NCBI RefSeq assembly: GCF_900103885.1
Contig: NZ_FNIM01000007.1
Span: 84,577-148,576, forward strand
Origin: Actinomyces ruminicola
Lineage (GTDB): Bacteria > Actinomycetota > Actinomycetes > Actinomycetales > Actinomycetaceae
Reading direction: 5' to 3'
Length of the DNA: 64,000 nt
Below, in pieces: positions 24,685-36,399 of the stretch (positions within the stretch are counted from its first letter, which is position 1; the number at the start of each line of letters is the position of its first letter). The translations under genes and the position numbers were made by a program. The notes beneath the pieces are model-generated. The model saw nothing but the letters and a program-made list of their open reading frames with translations. It had not been told where the DNA came from and did no database searches.

Positions 24685-25370
24685 TGGCGGCCCCGGAGTC
24701 GGAGTCGCCCGCTGCCGCAGGAACGCACCTGCTGGCCGCGCTCATGCCGCCGTCGGTGCGCGTCGCCGAGGCGAACCACGACGTTGACGCCCCACTGCTG
24801 CCGCCGGAGGCGGCCCACATCTCGGGGGCCTCGGCGCGCCGCCGCGCCGAGTTCGCCACGGTGCGCTACCTGGCCGGGCGGGCGCTGGCCGAGCTGGGGC
24901 TGGCCCGCCCCGTCATGGTGCCGGGGCCGATGGGGGAACCCGCTTGGCCCGACGGCGTGGTCGGCTCCCTGACCCACTGCCTCGGTTACCGGGCGGCGGC
25001 GGTCGCCCGCGCGCGCGAGGTAACCGCGCTCGGCATCGATGCCGAGCCGAGTCGGCCACTTGCGCGCGGCGTGCTGGAGCGGATCGCCTCTCCTGCGGAG
25101 CGGGAGAACGTCTGCGCGCTGGCCGAGGCGCTGCCGGGCGTGGCCGGGGACCGGTTGTTGTTCAGCATCAAGGAAGCGGTGTACAAGGCGTGGTTCCCTC
25201 GCGCCCGCAAGTCGCTGCGCTTCGCAGACGCCGAGGTTGACATCCGGCCCGACGGCGCCTTCATGGTGAGGCTGGCCATGGGACCCGATGGCTGCGCAGA
25301 ACTGACCGGTCGCTGGGCTGCGGGCGGCGACCTCCTGGCGAGCGCCGTCGTAATGAAGGCCTCGGTGTAA
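24684..25370 (+). CDS. 4'-phosphopantetheinyl transferase (EntD/Sfp superfamily)
   Basis: A 228-residue enzyme that moves phosphopantetheine from CoA to carrier proteins. Motifs are VGSLTHCLGYRAAAVA, the Mg-binding GIDAEPSR and FSIKEAVYKAWFP. EntD-type enzymes usually serve siderophore synthetases or type I fatty-acid synthase; no carrier protein or synthetase is encoded in this window, so the partner is elsewhere. It overlaps dtd by one base at the start. Confidence 0.92.
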   Translation: MAAPESESPAAAGTHLLAALMPPSVRVAEANHDVDAPLLPPEAAHISGASARRRAEFATVRYLAGRALAELGLARPVMVPGPMGEPAWPDGVVGSLTHCLGYRAAAVARAREVTALGIDAEPSRPLARGVLERIASPAERENVCALAEALPGVAGDRLLFSIKEAVYKAWFPRARKSLRFADAEVDIRPDGAFMVRLAMGPDGCAELTGRWAAGGDLLASAVVMKASV

Positions 25371-25573
25371 TCGGATTCACTGTTGGACGAGCAAAGGGTC
25401 GTCTATGTTGGGTCATCCCGCGAGCTGTTGGGCGTGAGTTGCTGTGCGTGCTCAAGGGCTCCCCAATACGTCAGGGCGCCCATGTCGCAGTGGGTCTGGT
25501 TGCTTGCGGATCCTGGTGTTACCCTTGAAATTGCGCGGAATTATGTGTGCGCCGAGTTCAAGGAGGAACCGGT
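25371..25573 (+). promoter_or_regulatory. lower-GC leader of the flavin oxidoreductase gene
   Basis: About 200 bp of relatively AT-rich sequence precedes the gene, ending with AAGGAGG about 8 nt before ATG 25574. TACCCT (25520-25525) is a candidate -10. No terminator-like hairpin or riboswitch fold is obvious. Confidence 0.35.
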
Positions 25574-27607
25574 ATGTCTACGTCCGTATTCTCTCAAGTG
25601 CAGCACCCGGAGTTATTCGAGCCCACCCGGGTGGGCAGCATCGAGGTCAAGAACCACTACGCCATGGGGCCGATGGGGCCCCTGGGCTTCTCCACCGCGG
25701 AGGGCGGCTGGAACCAGCGGGCGATCGAGTTCTACGCCACGCGGGCGCGCGGCGGGATCGGCCTGATCATCACCGGCGTCTGCCAGGTGACCAACCCGGC
25801 CGACGGCGTCCCGCCGGGACTGATCCCGAACCCGACCCTCTCGCCAGGACTCTTCCTCACCACTAGCCGAGACCTGACCGAGCGCGTCCACGCATACGAC
25901 GCGAAGATCGTGCTGCAGGTCGGGGCGGGCTTCGGGCGCGTGATCATTCCCGGGGTGCTCGGCGGCCGCAGGCCGGTAGCCCCATCGGAGATCCCCTACC
26001 GCTGGGACCCCTCCATCACCTGCCGGGAGATGACGGTGGAGGAGATCCAGGGGATCGTCGCGCAGTTCCGCATCGCCGGGATGGTGGCGCGCGAGGCCGG
26101 ATTCGACGGCATCCAAGTGCACGCCGTGCACGAGGGCTACCTGCTCGACCAGTTCGCCATCTCATACTTCAACCACCGCACCGACGCTTACGGCGGCTCG
26201 CTGGGCAACCGGCTGCGCTTCGCGCGCGAGGTGGTCGAGGCCATTCACGAGTCCGCCGGCGCCGACTTCCCCGTCCAGCTGCGCTTCTCCCCGAAGTCCA
26301 TGATCAAGGACTTCGGCGTGGGCGCCATGCCCGGTGAGACCTTCGACGAGATGGGACGGGACATGGACGAGGGCATCGAGGCCGCCCGCCTGCTCGTGTC
26401 CTACGGGTACGAGGCGCTCGACGTCGACGTCGGCTCCTACGACTCCTGGTACTGGAGCCACCCGCCGATGTACCAGGCCAAGGGCCTGTACGTTCCCTAC
26501 GCGCGCCAGTTGCACGAGGCCTGCCCCGAGATCCCGCTGATCGTGGCCGGGCGCATGGACGATCCGGAGCTGGCCGCCGCGGCCACGGCCGACGGCACGG
26601 CCACGCTGGTCTCGCTGGCCCGCCCCACCCTCGCGGACCCGGAGATCGTCAACAAGCTCCAGCGGGGCAGGCGCGACCTGGTCCGGCCCTGCATCTCCTG
26701 CCAGGAGGGCTGTATCGGCCGCATTGAGAAGTACTCGTCGCTGCGCTGCGCGGTCAATCCGCTGGCTGCCCGGGAGCTCGAGCGCCCCCTGCCGCAGGCG
26801 ACCGACCGCACTCGCATGCGCGTGCTGATCGTCGGCGGCGGCGTGGCCGGCATGGAGGCGGCCCGCGTGCTCGCCGAGCGCGGCCACCTCCCGGTGCTCC
26901 ACGAGGCCTCCGAACGCCTCGGAGGCGTGGTCATCGCCGGCGGCCAGCCCTCGTTCAAGGAGGACGACCTCGCCCTGATCGCCTGGTACGAGCGGCAGTT
27001 GGCGGAGCTCGGGGTCGAGGTGCACCTGGGCTCCCGGGTCGACGCCGAGCTGATCCGCCGCTCCGGAGCCGACCACGTGCTCATCGCCACCGGCTCCACC
27101 CCGCGGCTACTCGACCTCGGTGAGGGCGTGCCCGTGGTGGAGGCCACCGACGCCCTGCTCGATCAGGACTCCCTCGGCGAGCGGGTGGTCATCGTCGGCG
27201 GTGGTACCAGCGGCTGCGAGCTGGCCATCTCCCTGCGCGAGCGCGGCATCGAGGTCACCATCGTGGAGGCGCTGGCCGACGTGCTGAAGAAGAACGCGCC
27301 CACGTGCATGGCCAACCATGCGATGCTGCACGACCTGGTCGCCTACCGCGGTGTCGAGGTGCTCGCCGGCGTCCGCGCCGAGCACGTCACCGACGCCGGC
27401 CTGCTGGTGAGCGTCGACGGCGAGGAGCGGCTGGTCCCGGCGCAGACGGTGGTCACCGCGATCGGCTACAAGCCGCGCCATGAGCTGGAGGCCGAGGTCA
27501 AGGCCGCCGGCATCCCGTACCACGTCATCGGCGATGCGCGCCGGTGCGCAAACATCATGTACGCGATCTGGGACGGCTTCGAGGTCGCCAGTCAGCTGGC
27601 CAAGTAG
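25574..27607 (+). CDS. NADH:flavin oxidoreductase with FAD/NAD domain (2,4-dienoyl-CoA reductase-like)
   Basis: A 677-residue old-yellow-enzyme fusion. An FMN TIM barrel (about residues 10-360; [30 protein letters not shown]) is followed by a 4Fe-4S motif CISCQEGC with a further Cys in LRCAVNP, then an FAD/NAD two-Rossmann domain ([35 protein letters not shown]). Relatives reduce enoates, dienoyl-CoA, bile-acid intermediates or trimethylamine. The typical dienoyl-CoA reductase length is about 670. ATG 25574 has a good Shine-Dalgarno. It is monocistronic; the substrate is not predictable, but an anaerobic reductive role is likely. Confidence 0.9.
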   Translation: MSTSVFSQVQHPELFEPTRVGSIEVKNHYAMGPMGPLGFSTAEGGWNQRAIEFYATRARGGIGLIITGVCQVTNPADGVPPGLIPNPTLSPGLFLTTSRDLTERVHAYDAKIVLQVGAGFGRVIIPGVLGGRRPVAPSEIPYRWDPSITCREMTVEEIQGIVAQFRIAGMVAREAGFDGIQVHAVHEGYLLDQFAISYFNHRTDAYGGSLGNRLRFAREVVEAIHESAGADFPVQLRFSPKSMIKDFGVGAMPGETFDEMGRDMDEGIEAARLLVSYGYEALDVDVGSYDSWYWSHPPMYQAKGLYVPYARQLHEACPEIPLIVAGRMDDPELAAAATADGTATLVSLARPTLADPEIVNKLQRGRRDLVRPCISCQEGCIGRIEKYSSLRCAVNPLAARELERPLPQATDRTRMRVLIVGGGVAGMEAARVLAERGHLPVLHEASERLGGVVIAGGQPSFKEDDLALIAWYERQLAELGVEVHLGSRVDAELIRRSGADHVLIATGSTPRLLDLGEGVPVVEATDALLDQDSLGERVVIVGGGTSGCELAISLRERGIEVTIVEALADVLKKNAPTCMANHAMLHDLVAYRGVEVLAGVRAEHVTDAGLLVSVDGEERLVPAQTVVTAIGYKPRHELEAEVKAAGIPYHVIGDARRCANIMYAIWDGFEVASQLAK

Positions 27608-27689
27608 CGTCCCGCGGCGAAGGCAACGGCGTCGGCGGGTGATGCCCGGATGGGTGCCGTCCCGTCGGCCCGGTTGCCACAATGGAGCC

Positions 27690-28274
27690 ATGATGCGAAT
27701 AGAAGCGGTACGCGGAGACATCACCACCCAGGAGGTGGACGCCGTCGTCAACGCGGCCAACTCCGGGCTGCTCGGGGGCGGCGGGGTCGACGGCGCCATC
27801 CACCGCGCCGCCGGGCCGCGCCTGCTCCAGGCCTGCCGCGAGCTGCGCGCCACGAGCCTGCCCAGTGGCCTGCCGGTGGGGGAGGCCGTGGCCACGCCCG
27901 GCTTCGACCTGCCCGCCCGCTGGGTCATCCACACCGTCGGCCCCAACCGGCACGCCGGCCAGACCGACCCCGCCCTGCTGCGCGCCGCCTTCCGCTCCAG
28001 CCTGGAGCTGGCGCAGGAGCTCGGCTGCCGCAGCGTGGCGGTGCCGGCGATCTCCGCCGGCGTGTACGGCTGGGACGCCGAGTCCGTCGCCCGGGCCGCG
28101 GTGGCCGATGCCCGCGCCCTGGCGGCCCGGGCGGACACCGCCAGCGGCGTCGAGGTGTGCGGCACCGACGTCGTCGACGCCGCCGCGGCGCAGCCGGGCG
28201 GGCTGGAACTGGTGCGCTTCGTGCTCTTCTCCGAGCGGCTGCTGCGCGCCTTCCGGGTGGCCCTGGACGCCTGA
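27690..28274 (+). CDS. macrodomain protein (O-acetyl-ADP-ribose deacetylase-like)
   Basis: A 194-residue macrodomain. The ADP-ribose-binding loops are visible: [23 protein letters not shown] and [17 protein letters not shown]. Members remove ADP-ribose from proteins or deacetylate O-acetyl-ADP-ribose. The sequence begins [20 protein letters not shown], so either ATG 27690 or 27693 may be used; CACAAT ends 6 nt before 27690, fitting a leaderless message, although GGAGCC could also act as a weak ribosome site. No ADP-ribosyltransferase gene is adjacent. Confidence 0.92.
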   Translation: MMRIEAVRGDITTQEVDAVVNAANSGLLGGGGVDGAIHRAAGPRLLQACRELRATSLPSGLPVGEAVATPGFDLPARWVIHTVGPNRHAGQTDPALLRAAFRSSLELAQELGCRSVAVPAISAGVYGWDAESVARAAVADARALAARADTASGVEVCGTDVVDAAAAQPGGLELVRFVLFSERLLRAFRVALDA

Positions 28275-28332
28275 GCGGCCTGGACGGCGTCGGCGTCATG
28301 CGTCGTCCGCATGTGCCTGGACGCCACTTATT

Positions 28333-28375
28333 CCTGAGTCGGGTTGACTCAACCCTGCTCACGCCCACTGCGAAC
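28333..28375 (+). promoter_or_regulatory. HAIR-like heat-shock operator and ClgR-like site upstream of clpC
   Basis: CCTGAGT (28333-28339), 7 nt, ACTCAAC (28347-28353) matches the HspR-associated inverted repeat (CTTGAGT-N7-ACTCAAG) at 12 of 14 arm bases. A 15-bp perfect palindrome (GGGTTGACTCAACCC, 28341-28355) overlaps it. ACGCCCACTGCGAA (28361-28374) resembles the actinobacterial ClgR box (CGC-N5-GCG core). TAGCCT at 28404-28409 is a candidate -10. Binding is inferred. Confidence 0.5.
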
Positions 28376-28500
28376 AGGGGCATGACCGCCTCGCCCTCCC
28401 CGTTAGCCTTATCAGCGCGTGCCCCGCGTTTTCCTCCCGGTCTAACCTCCGGGCCCGGGTAACGCGACCACCAACCGCACGTGCCGAGGAGCAATCAGCG

Positions 28501-31020
<2,520 letters not shown>

Positions 31021-31090
31021 GTGGCTTCCGGGTTCGCCGCAGCGGCGGCAGTGCCCATGGGTGAGCCGTCGCGCTGACCTGCCCCAACCA

Positions 31091-31130
31091 GATGGCGGGG
31101 GCCGTCCCAATCGGGACGGCCCCCGCCATC
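31091..31130 (+). terminator. intrinsic-type terminator after clpC
   Basis: A perfect 18-bp GC-rich stem (31091-31108 with 31113-31130) closes a 4-nt AATC loop, 70 bp after the clpC stop. No U-tract follows. Confidence 0.8.
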
Positions 31131-31426
31131 GGCGTGTATCCGCCGAGCACGCCCCCTCGGGCGGCGTCCTCAAGGCCTGCCCGGCCCCTCGGGGGGCGAG
31201 CAGGGGGCGTGCTTCCGGCGTGGGCGTCTGGTGGCGCTCGTCATGGACGGACTGTGAAATTGATGTGACCTTAGTGGTATTCCCTAGTTTTGGATTCTTT
31301 CCGGCGTGCTCTCGGTTAGTGTGTACGACGTTAACGGAACGCAAGTACGTGTCCGCGTGCGTGTCAACATGCTTGCAACCCAGTATCTACGTCTTTGTTG
31401 TCTTGCCCACCGAGGAAATGCCTCTC
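31131..31426 (+). promoter_or_regulatory. structured leader region before the pel-like operon
   Basis: About 296 bp lie between the clpC terminator and the first pel-like gene. GCACGCCCCCT (31147-31157) pairs perfectly with AGGGGGCGTGC (31202-31212), enclosing further GC-rich pairs. Bases 31250-31420 are markedly AT-richer and contain short inverted segments. No known riboswitch core, including the c-di-GMP class, was recognised. This may be a regulated 5' leader. Confidence 0.4.
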
Positions 31427-32737
31427 ATGACTGCGAACGTGCCTGTTGCTGCCCGGCAAGCGCCTCCGCTTCCCGGGTGGATCAGACCCCTGACCGGCCC
31501 CGATGAGCCCCCTTTGGGGAGAAAGACCACTTGGGTTCTCGAGACCCTACTTCTGGCCATGTCCCCCGCGATCCTCCTGGGGGTGTCCTACCCGCTGGTC
31601 ATGAGCCGGATGGCTGGGCATGACGTCGGCGGCGTGCCGGTGGCCTCGCTGATCATCAGCGTTGCCGTGGGTGTCCCGTGGCTGAGCCAGGTCACCTGCG
31701 GCCCGGTATACCGGCTCATGGGGTCGGTAACTGACGTCGCGCCTCAGGAGCGCGTCCGTCACTTCATCCGATTGTGGCCCGCGGTGCTGGCCTTCTCCAT
31801 CCCCCCGGTCCTCCTCGTCACCGCGCTGGTGGCGGTGACCACGCACTGGCCCGCTCAGACGATTGCAGCGCACTTCCTGCTGCTGCTGGAGAACATGGTC
31901 TTCGCACAGTCCCTCATGGTGGCCGACTTGCTGCGACGGCGGCGCCACTGGGCGCTGGGCTGGGCCGCCTACGCCGTCTCGGTCCTGGCGCTCCCGACGG
32001 CCTGGTACCTGCCCCCGCTGCTGGCCACCCTCACCCAGGTCCTGCCGATGCGCTCGGCCCTGGCAGAGCTGCGCCACCCGCTTCCAGTCAGCCCCGGACA
32101 GTACGTGGTCGACATGTTCCGCGGTCTCATTCTCGGCGGCGTGCTGTGGGCGGACAAGCTCTTGCTCTTCCTCACTCTGGGCGTCGAGTGGCGCATTGCC
32201 CTGGCCTACCTGTGCCTGCAGCCCGCAGTGCTCGGCTACAGCTTCTACTTCGCAGTCGCCACGCCCAGGGTGACGGGGGCGCTTTCGGACTTCCATCGGG
32301 GGCTGGACTCGGTGAGCGCTGACTCTTTGCGCGACCGCAGCCGCTATCTCACCAGGCTGCTGAACCGGGCGCTGGTGCGCGCCGGGCTGGTGGAGGCCCT
32401 CGGCGTGATAGCCGTGGTGGCTGTCATGGTCGCCTTCGATCTGTCCTCCCTGCCCGAGGTCCTGGCGGTCTCTTTGGGATCTGCGCTGCTGGCGGTCCTG
32501 ACTCTGCTCGCTTACGAGATCGACCATGCCGGGGATCCCGCCTTGGCGCTGTTCCTGTCCGGGGCTCACCTGCTGACGGCGTTGGCGGTGTTCATCCTGG
32601 TCGGTGGGCTGGCCGCCTCCTTCGCGGCGACCGCAATCGTCGACCTCGTCTTGATCGCCATCTCGGTGGGCGTTTACCGGGCGCGGTGGTCTTCACCCGA
32701 GTACTCCTTCTTCTGGCGAAAGGCTTTGTCATGGTGA
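31427..32737 (+). CDS. PelG-like exopolysaccharide transporter (membrane protein)
   Basis: A 436-residue polytopic membrane protein with about 12 hydrophobic spans, in the size and topology range of PelG, the MATE/MOP-like flippase of the Pel polysaccharide system. The first span begins WVLETLLLAMSPAILLGVSYPLV and charged loops such as RLMGSVTDVAPQERVRHFIRLW alternate with spans. Identification leans on adjacency to a clear PelF-type glycosyltransferase. ATG 31427 lies 10 nt after GAGGA and is preferred over ATG 31418, which is too close to it. The stop overlaps the pelF-like start. PelG normally works with PelD, PelE and PelF in one membrane complex; no PelD or PelE gene is present here. Confidence 0.65.
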   Translation: MTANVPVAARQAPPLPGWIRPLTGPDEPPLGRKTTWVLETLLLAMSPAILLGVSYPLVMSRMAGHDVGGVPVASLIISVAVGVPWLSQVTCGPVYRLMGSVTDVAPQERVRHFIRLWPAVLAFSIPPVLLVTALVAVTTHWPAQTIAAHFLLLLENMVFAQSLMVADLLRRRRHWALGWAAYAVSVLALPTAWYLPPLLATLTQVLPMRSALAELRHPLPVSPGQYVVDMFRGLILGGVLWADKLLLFLTLGVEWRIALAYLCLQPAVLGYSFYFAVATPRVTGALSDFHRGLDSVSADSLRDRSRYLTRLLNRALVRAGLVEALGVIAVVAVMVAFDLSSLPEVLAVSLGSALLAVLTLLAYEIDHAGDPALALFLSGAHLLTALAVFILVGGLAASFAATAIVDLVLIAISVGVYRARWSSPEYSFFWRKALSW

Positions 32738-34503
32738 GCAACATTCAGGACCAGGAGGTTATGGGCGCCGGTGACGCAGCCGAGGTCCTCCCCGACGGCG
32801 TTCCCGCAGACGGGCGCTACGAGGATGTCGACGTCGCCATCGTCATGGAATCGACCTACCCCTATCTCAAGGGCGGGGTTTCCGCCGTCGTCCATGACAC
32901 CATCACCGGCAACCCCGACCTCACCTTCGGAATCATTCACATCACCTGGGACCACAACTGCCCGCGCACCGACCTGTACGGCATGCCGGGCAACGTGCGC
33001 TGGGTGAAGGTCGTCTACCTGTCCATGACCGACCACCCCGAGTTCACCGCCACCCGCCCCTCCGACCTGCGCATGAACCACCGCGAGCGGCTCGTGCTGG
33101 CGCACCGGCTGGTCGACGCCCTCCAGGCGCTGGCCGCAGGCGACGGCGAACCCGTGTGGAGGCTGATCGCGGAGGGCATGGCGGAGTCGACGCGCCGCTA
33201 CCCCCTGTGGGCGCTGCTCGGCTCCGCCGAGTTCATGGAGACCTATCGCGACCGCATGCCCACCCTGGGGATGTCGTTGAGCGAGCTGTTCTGGTGCCTG
33301 CGCGACTTCTTCTCCCTGGCGTACGCCGTGTTGGGACAGACGATGCCCCGGGCGCGCGTGTACCACGCTCACACCACCGGATACGCCTCCTTGCTGGCGG
33401 CCAACGCGGCCCGTGAGAATCGCGGCTCCTTCCTGCTGACCGAGCACAACCTGTACGTGCGCGACACCATCAACACCCTGCTCGGACGGCGCATGGACAA
33501 GCCGGTCACCGTCCAGGACTACCGGACCTTCGACGTCGGCGGTCGCGAGCGCATGTGGATGGCCTGGTGGATTGAAATGGGCCGCCTGTGCTACCCGAAG
33601 GCCTACGCCACCACCTATCTGTATCCCAACGCCGTAGTCGAGGCGCGGGCGCTGGGCCTGGAGCAGGAAACGGTGCGCGTGATCCCCAACGGGATCGTCA
33701 TCAACGAGTTCGACGACGTCTACGCCAAGCGGCAGGCCGCCACTCGCGCCCTGCGCGCGAAGGGCGCCGGCTCCCACGTGTGGCGACTCGTTTACATCGC
33801 CAGGGTGGTGCCGATCAAGGGGCTGCTCGACCTGATCGAGTCCATGCGGATCCTGCGCGAACGCGGCCTGCGCTTCCACCTGGACGTGTGCGGCCCCACC
33901 GAGCACATGCCCGAGTACTACCAGCGCTGCGTGGCCCGAATCGCTGAACTCGGCCTGGAAGACCAAATCACCGTGCGCGGCACCATCGACGTCCGCCGGC
34001 ACCTGGACGAGTGGGACCTGTTCCTGCTGCCGTCCTACAACGAGGGCCTGCCCGTGGTGTCGCTGGAGACCATGGGGGCGGGCATCCCCACCGTGTCCAC
34101 CGACGTCGGCGCGCTGCGCCTCGTCGTCGTCGACGACATTACCGCTGCCGACGGGAGCGTTCTGGACCCGAGCGGATTCATCATCTCCCCGGGAGACCCG
34201 GCGCTGATGGCGGACCGGGTCCAGCAGGTCGTGAGCGATATGGACCTGTTCGAGCACATGAGCCGGTCCGCCCGGGCCCGCGCCGAGGCCGCCTTCAACC
34301 TGATCCAGGTCAATGCTGCCTACCACGAGCTGTACCTGGAGGGCGGAGTCGGCCGCCCCGCCGTGAGCCCCTCCGGCAACCGGCGCCAGGCGGGTGAGGC
34401 CCCGCCGCTCCCGCGTTCCGGCAGGGCCCGTCACCGGGCTCCGAGGCGATCTCCGTTCGCCGCCCGCGGCCGCGCGCTCAGGGACCGGCTGACGTTCCGG
34501 TGA
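32731..34503 (+). CDS. PelF-like GT4 glycosyltransferase
   Basis: A 590-residue cytoplasmic glycosyltransferase. The N-terminal DUF3492 region reads DVAIVMESTYPYLKGGVSAV followed by VHDTITGNPDLTFGIIHI, characteristic of PelF. A GT-B/GT4 C-terminal domain follows, with VYIARVVPIKGLLDLIESM and the donor-site EGLPVVSLETMGAGIPTVSTDVG motif. PelF is the UDP-sugar-dependent polymerase of Pel-type polysaccharide (partly deacetylated GalNAc-rich in Pseudomonas). A basic, disordered tail of about 60 residues (GRARHRAPRRSPFAARGR) extends beyond the family. It overlaps the pelG-like gene upstream and the GHL15-like gene downstream, so all three are translationally coupled. Confidence 0.85.
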   Translation: MVSNIQDQEVMGAGDAAEVLPDGVPADGRYEDVDVAIVMESTYPYLKGGVSAVVHDTITGNPDLTFGIIHITWDHNCPRTDLYGMPGNVRWVKVVYLSMTDHPEFTATRPSDLRMNHRERLVLAHRLVDALQALAAGDGEPVWRLIAEGMAESTRRYPLWALLGSAEFMETYRDRMPTLGMSLSELFWCLRDFFSLAYAVLGQTMPRARVYHAHTTGYASLLAANAARENRGSFLLTEHNLYVRDTINTLLGRRMDKPVTVQDYRTFDVGGRERMWMAWWIEMGRLCYPKAYATTYLYPNAVVEARALGLEQETVRVIPNGIVINEFDDVYAKRQAATRALRAKGAGSHVWRLVYIARVVPIKGLLDLIESMRILRERGLRFHLDVCGPTEHMPEYYQRCVARIAELGLEDQITVRGTIDVRRHLDEWDLFLLPSYNEGLPVVSLETMGAGIPTVSTDVGALRLVVVDDITAADGSVLDPSGFIISPGDPALMADRVQQVVSDMDLFEHMSRSARARAEAAFNLIQVNAAYHELYLEGGVGRPAVSPSGNRRQAGEAPPLPRSGRARHRAPRRSPFAARGRALRDRLTFR

Positions 34504-35624
34504 CGGCCACGGCAGCGGGAGTCGGCGCCTGGATCCGCTATGGCGGGCCGCTGCAGGACGGCGAGATCGAGTGGGCGGCGCGCCACTACCGCACCGCCGT
34601 CCTGCAGCCGTGGGAGACCGAGGCGGCCGCCCGTCTGAAGGACGCCCGCCCCGACATGACCGTGCTGGCATACCGCTGCCTGTCATCGGTGCGGGACTTT
34701 GAGCCGCCCGAACGCCGCGCCTCAGGGGTCGGCTGGCGGGAGGCCCGGGCGCGCGGCTGGATCGCGTGCCGCGCCGGCGAGCCGGTGGAGTGGTCCTCCT
34801 ACTCGGGGCACTTCCAGGCCCGCGTGTGGGATGCCGACTACCGTTCTACCTGGGCCCAGCGGGTTGCCGAGTCGGTCGAGGGCACCGCTTTTGACGGGGT
34901 GATGGCGGACAACGACGTCTTTGAGGACTACTACGGTCTGGACCTGCCCGCCATTGCCGCCACCGATCCGCGCGCCCCGGCCGATGCCGCGGGGCTTCGC
35001 ACGGCCCTCGGCGCTCTGGTTGAGGGTGCGGGGCAGGCACTGGCCGACCGCGGCCGCCTGCTGGTCCCCAATATCGCCGAGGCGAGGCGTGAGCCCGGCC
35101 GCTGGAAGCGCCACGCGGCGTGGGGCGGTGGCTTCGATGAGTGCTGGCTGGGCTGGGGCGACGCTGCCATGTTCGACGCGAATACGGCGGCCGCCCAGGC
35201 ATCCCAACTGCACGGCCCGGGGTTGGGGCTGCTGCGCACTCCGTCTGGGGGACGCGGATCGGACTACGACGGCTCCCGCCGGGGGGTGTACGGGTTGGCG
35301 ATGTTCTGGATCATCGGGGGCGGAGACCCGCACCTGTCCTACACGGCCACCGGTCATGACGACTACTCGCGCACGCCTTGGTTCCCCGCCATGGACGCCG
35401 ACCTCGGCCGACCGCGCGGGCCGGTGCGCAAATCCGGGCGGGTGTGGCGGCGCCGCTTCGAGGGCGGCGTCGCGGCGGCCATTCCCGACGGGGCGGTCGG
35501 CGGCACGGTGACCCTGCCCGAGGGGGCGGTGCGGCCGGGCCCGCAGGGGCGTCCCGATGGCGAGCCGTTGCCACGCCGCCTACGGCTGCGCCCCCACGAG
35601 GGCGTCGTCGCCCTGACCCCCTGA
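34500..35624 (+). CDS. putative glycoside hydrolase (GHL15-like)
   Basis: A 374-residue protein resembling hypothetical glycosyl hydrolase family 15 (a TIM barrel related to GH114-type polygalactosaminidase-like proteins). Visible features are AARHYRTAVLQPWETEAAAR with LKDARPDMTVLAYRCLSSV, and a likely acidic active-site strand FDGVMADNDVFEDYYGLD, then DECWLGWGDA. There is no signal peptide or membrane segment, so as encoded it is cytoplasmic unless exported by an unknown route. The GTG start at 34500 overlaps the pelF-like stop. In Pel systems PelA supplies a hydrolase/deacetylase; this protein may take the hydrolase role. That functional link is inferred from the operon. Confidence 0.65.
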   Translation: MTATAAGVGAWIRYGGPLQDGEIEWAARHYRTAVLQPWETEAAARLKDARPDMTVLAYRCLSSVRDFEPPERRASGVGWREARARGWIACRAGEPVEWSSYSGHFQARVWDADYRSTWAQRVAESVEGTAFDGVMADNDVFEDYYGLDLPAIAATDPRAPADAAGLRTALGALVEGAGQALADRGRLLVPNIAEARREPGRWKRHAAWGGGFDECWLGWGDAAMFDANTAAAQASQLHGPGLGLLRTPSGGRGSDYDGSRRGVYGLAMFWIIGGGDPHLSYTATGHDDYSRTPWFPAMDADLGRPRGPVRKSGRVWRRRFEGGVAAAIPDGAVGGTVTLPEGAVRPGPQGRPDGEPLPRRLRLRPHEGVVALTP

Positions 35625-35627
35625 CCT

Positions 35628-36206
35628 CGCGAGATCGGTAGTAGTTACGTGCCGAGATCGGTTGAAGTTACGTGCCGAGATCGGTAGTAGTGACGTGCCG
35701 AGATCGGTTGAAGTGACGTGCCGAGATCGGTAGTAGTTACGTGCCGAGATCGGTTGAAGTAACCGGCTCTTCGTGTTTGAGGGCGTGCCAAGCGCCGGGT
35801 TCTGTGGTGGCTGGTTCATCTGGTGCCTGTGGGTGTGCAGGTTGGCGTGGAGGGGCTTGGCGTAGACGGGCTTGCTGCTGCAGCGCCTCCGCCGCACCGG
35901 TTTGAGCCGCATTCCCCTGTTTGGACAGTCTGAAGGCGCCTTCCATGCGGTCCAAACCGGCGTAGGTGATCCAACCGGGGTAGGTGTCCCGAGCCGGGCC
36001 GAGGCGGAGCGCGCGGTCGCCTTGCGACTAGGGCATGCCGCCGGACTGGGACATCCATCCAAACCCGCAGGCCCTGCGCATCCGGGAACCTGACGAACCA
36101 GTGAAGGCGCCCCCCAACACCACCAGGCGCTACACCAAGAGACCTGGCCCCTGCCGCAGCACGTGAGTTCTACCGAGTTCGGCACGTGACTTCTACCGAT
36201 CTCGGT
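35628..36206. repeat. facing arrays of the 23-bp repeat enclosing about 395 bp
   Basis: Six forward 23-bp units (35628-35765) alternate between GGTAGTAG and GGTTGAAG variants, so the higher-order period is 46 bp. Two reverse units follow at 36161-36183 and 36184-36206. The 395-bp interior has no recognisable gene. Directly after the forward array, GGCTCTTCGTGTTTGAG (from about 35765) resembles an ISL3-family terminal repeat. The whole may be a decayed or miniature mobile element. Confidence 0.7.
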
Positions 36207-36399
36207 GGGAGGGAGGGGCGGAGGGGGTGGGCTGGGACGAGGGTCCCGGAGCTCCGGACCACCCCCGGATTTGTCCTTACAAATACCTGTTTTCTGGCGG
36301 CACGGCGCTTGAAAGTGGCGTTAGGACTGAAGTCACATTAGAGTGTGCGCTGTCAATGCGCGCGGGCGCACAGCTCACCAGAACCAGAGAGAGGCGAAG
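36207..36399 (+). promoter_or_regulatory. leader of ppdK
   Basis: The 190 bp before ppdK turn AT-richer after 36270 and contain TTGAAA (36309-36314), a possible -35. A convincing -10 at the right spacing was not found. AGAGAGGCGA just before the ATG is a weak ribosome site. Confidence 0.3.

Noticed and set aside
35766..36160. Possible small genes inside the facing repeat arrays
   Set aside because: Several frames are open but none has a ribosome site, a known motif or typical codon bias.
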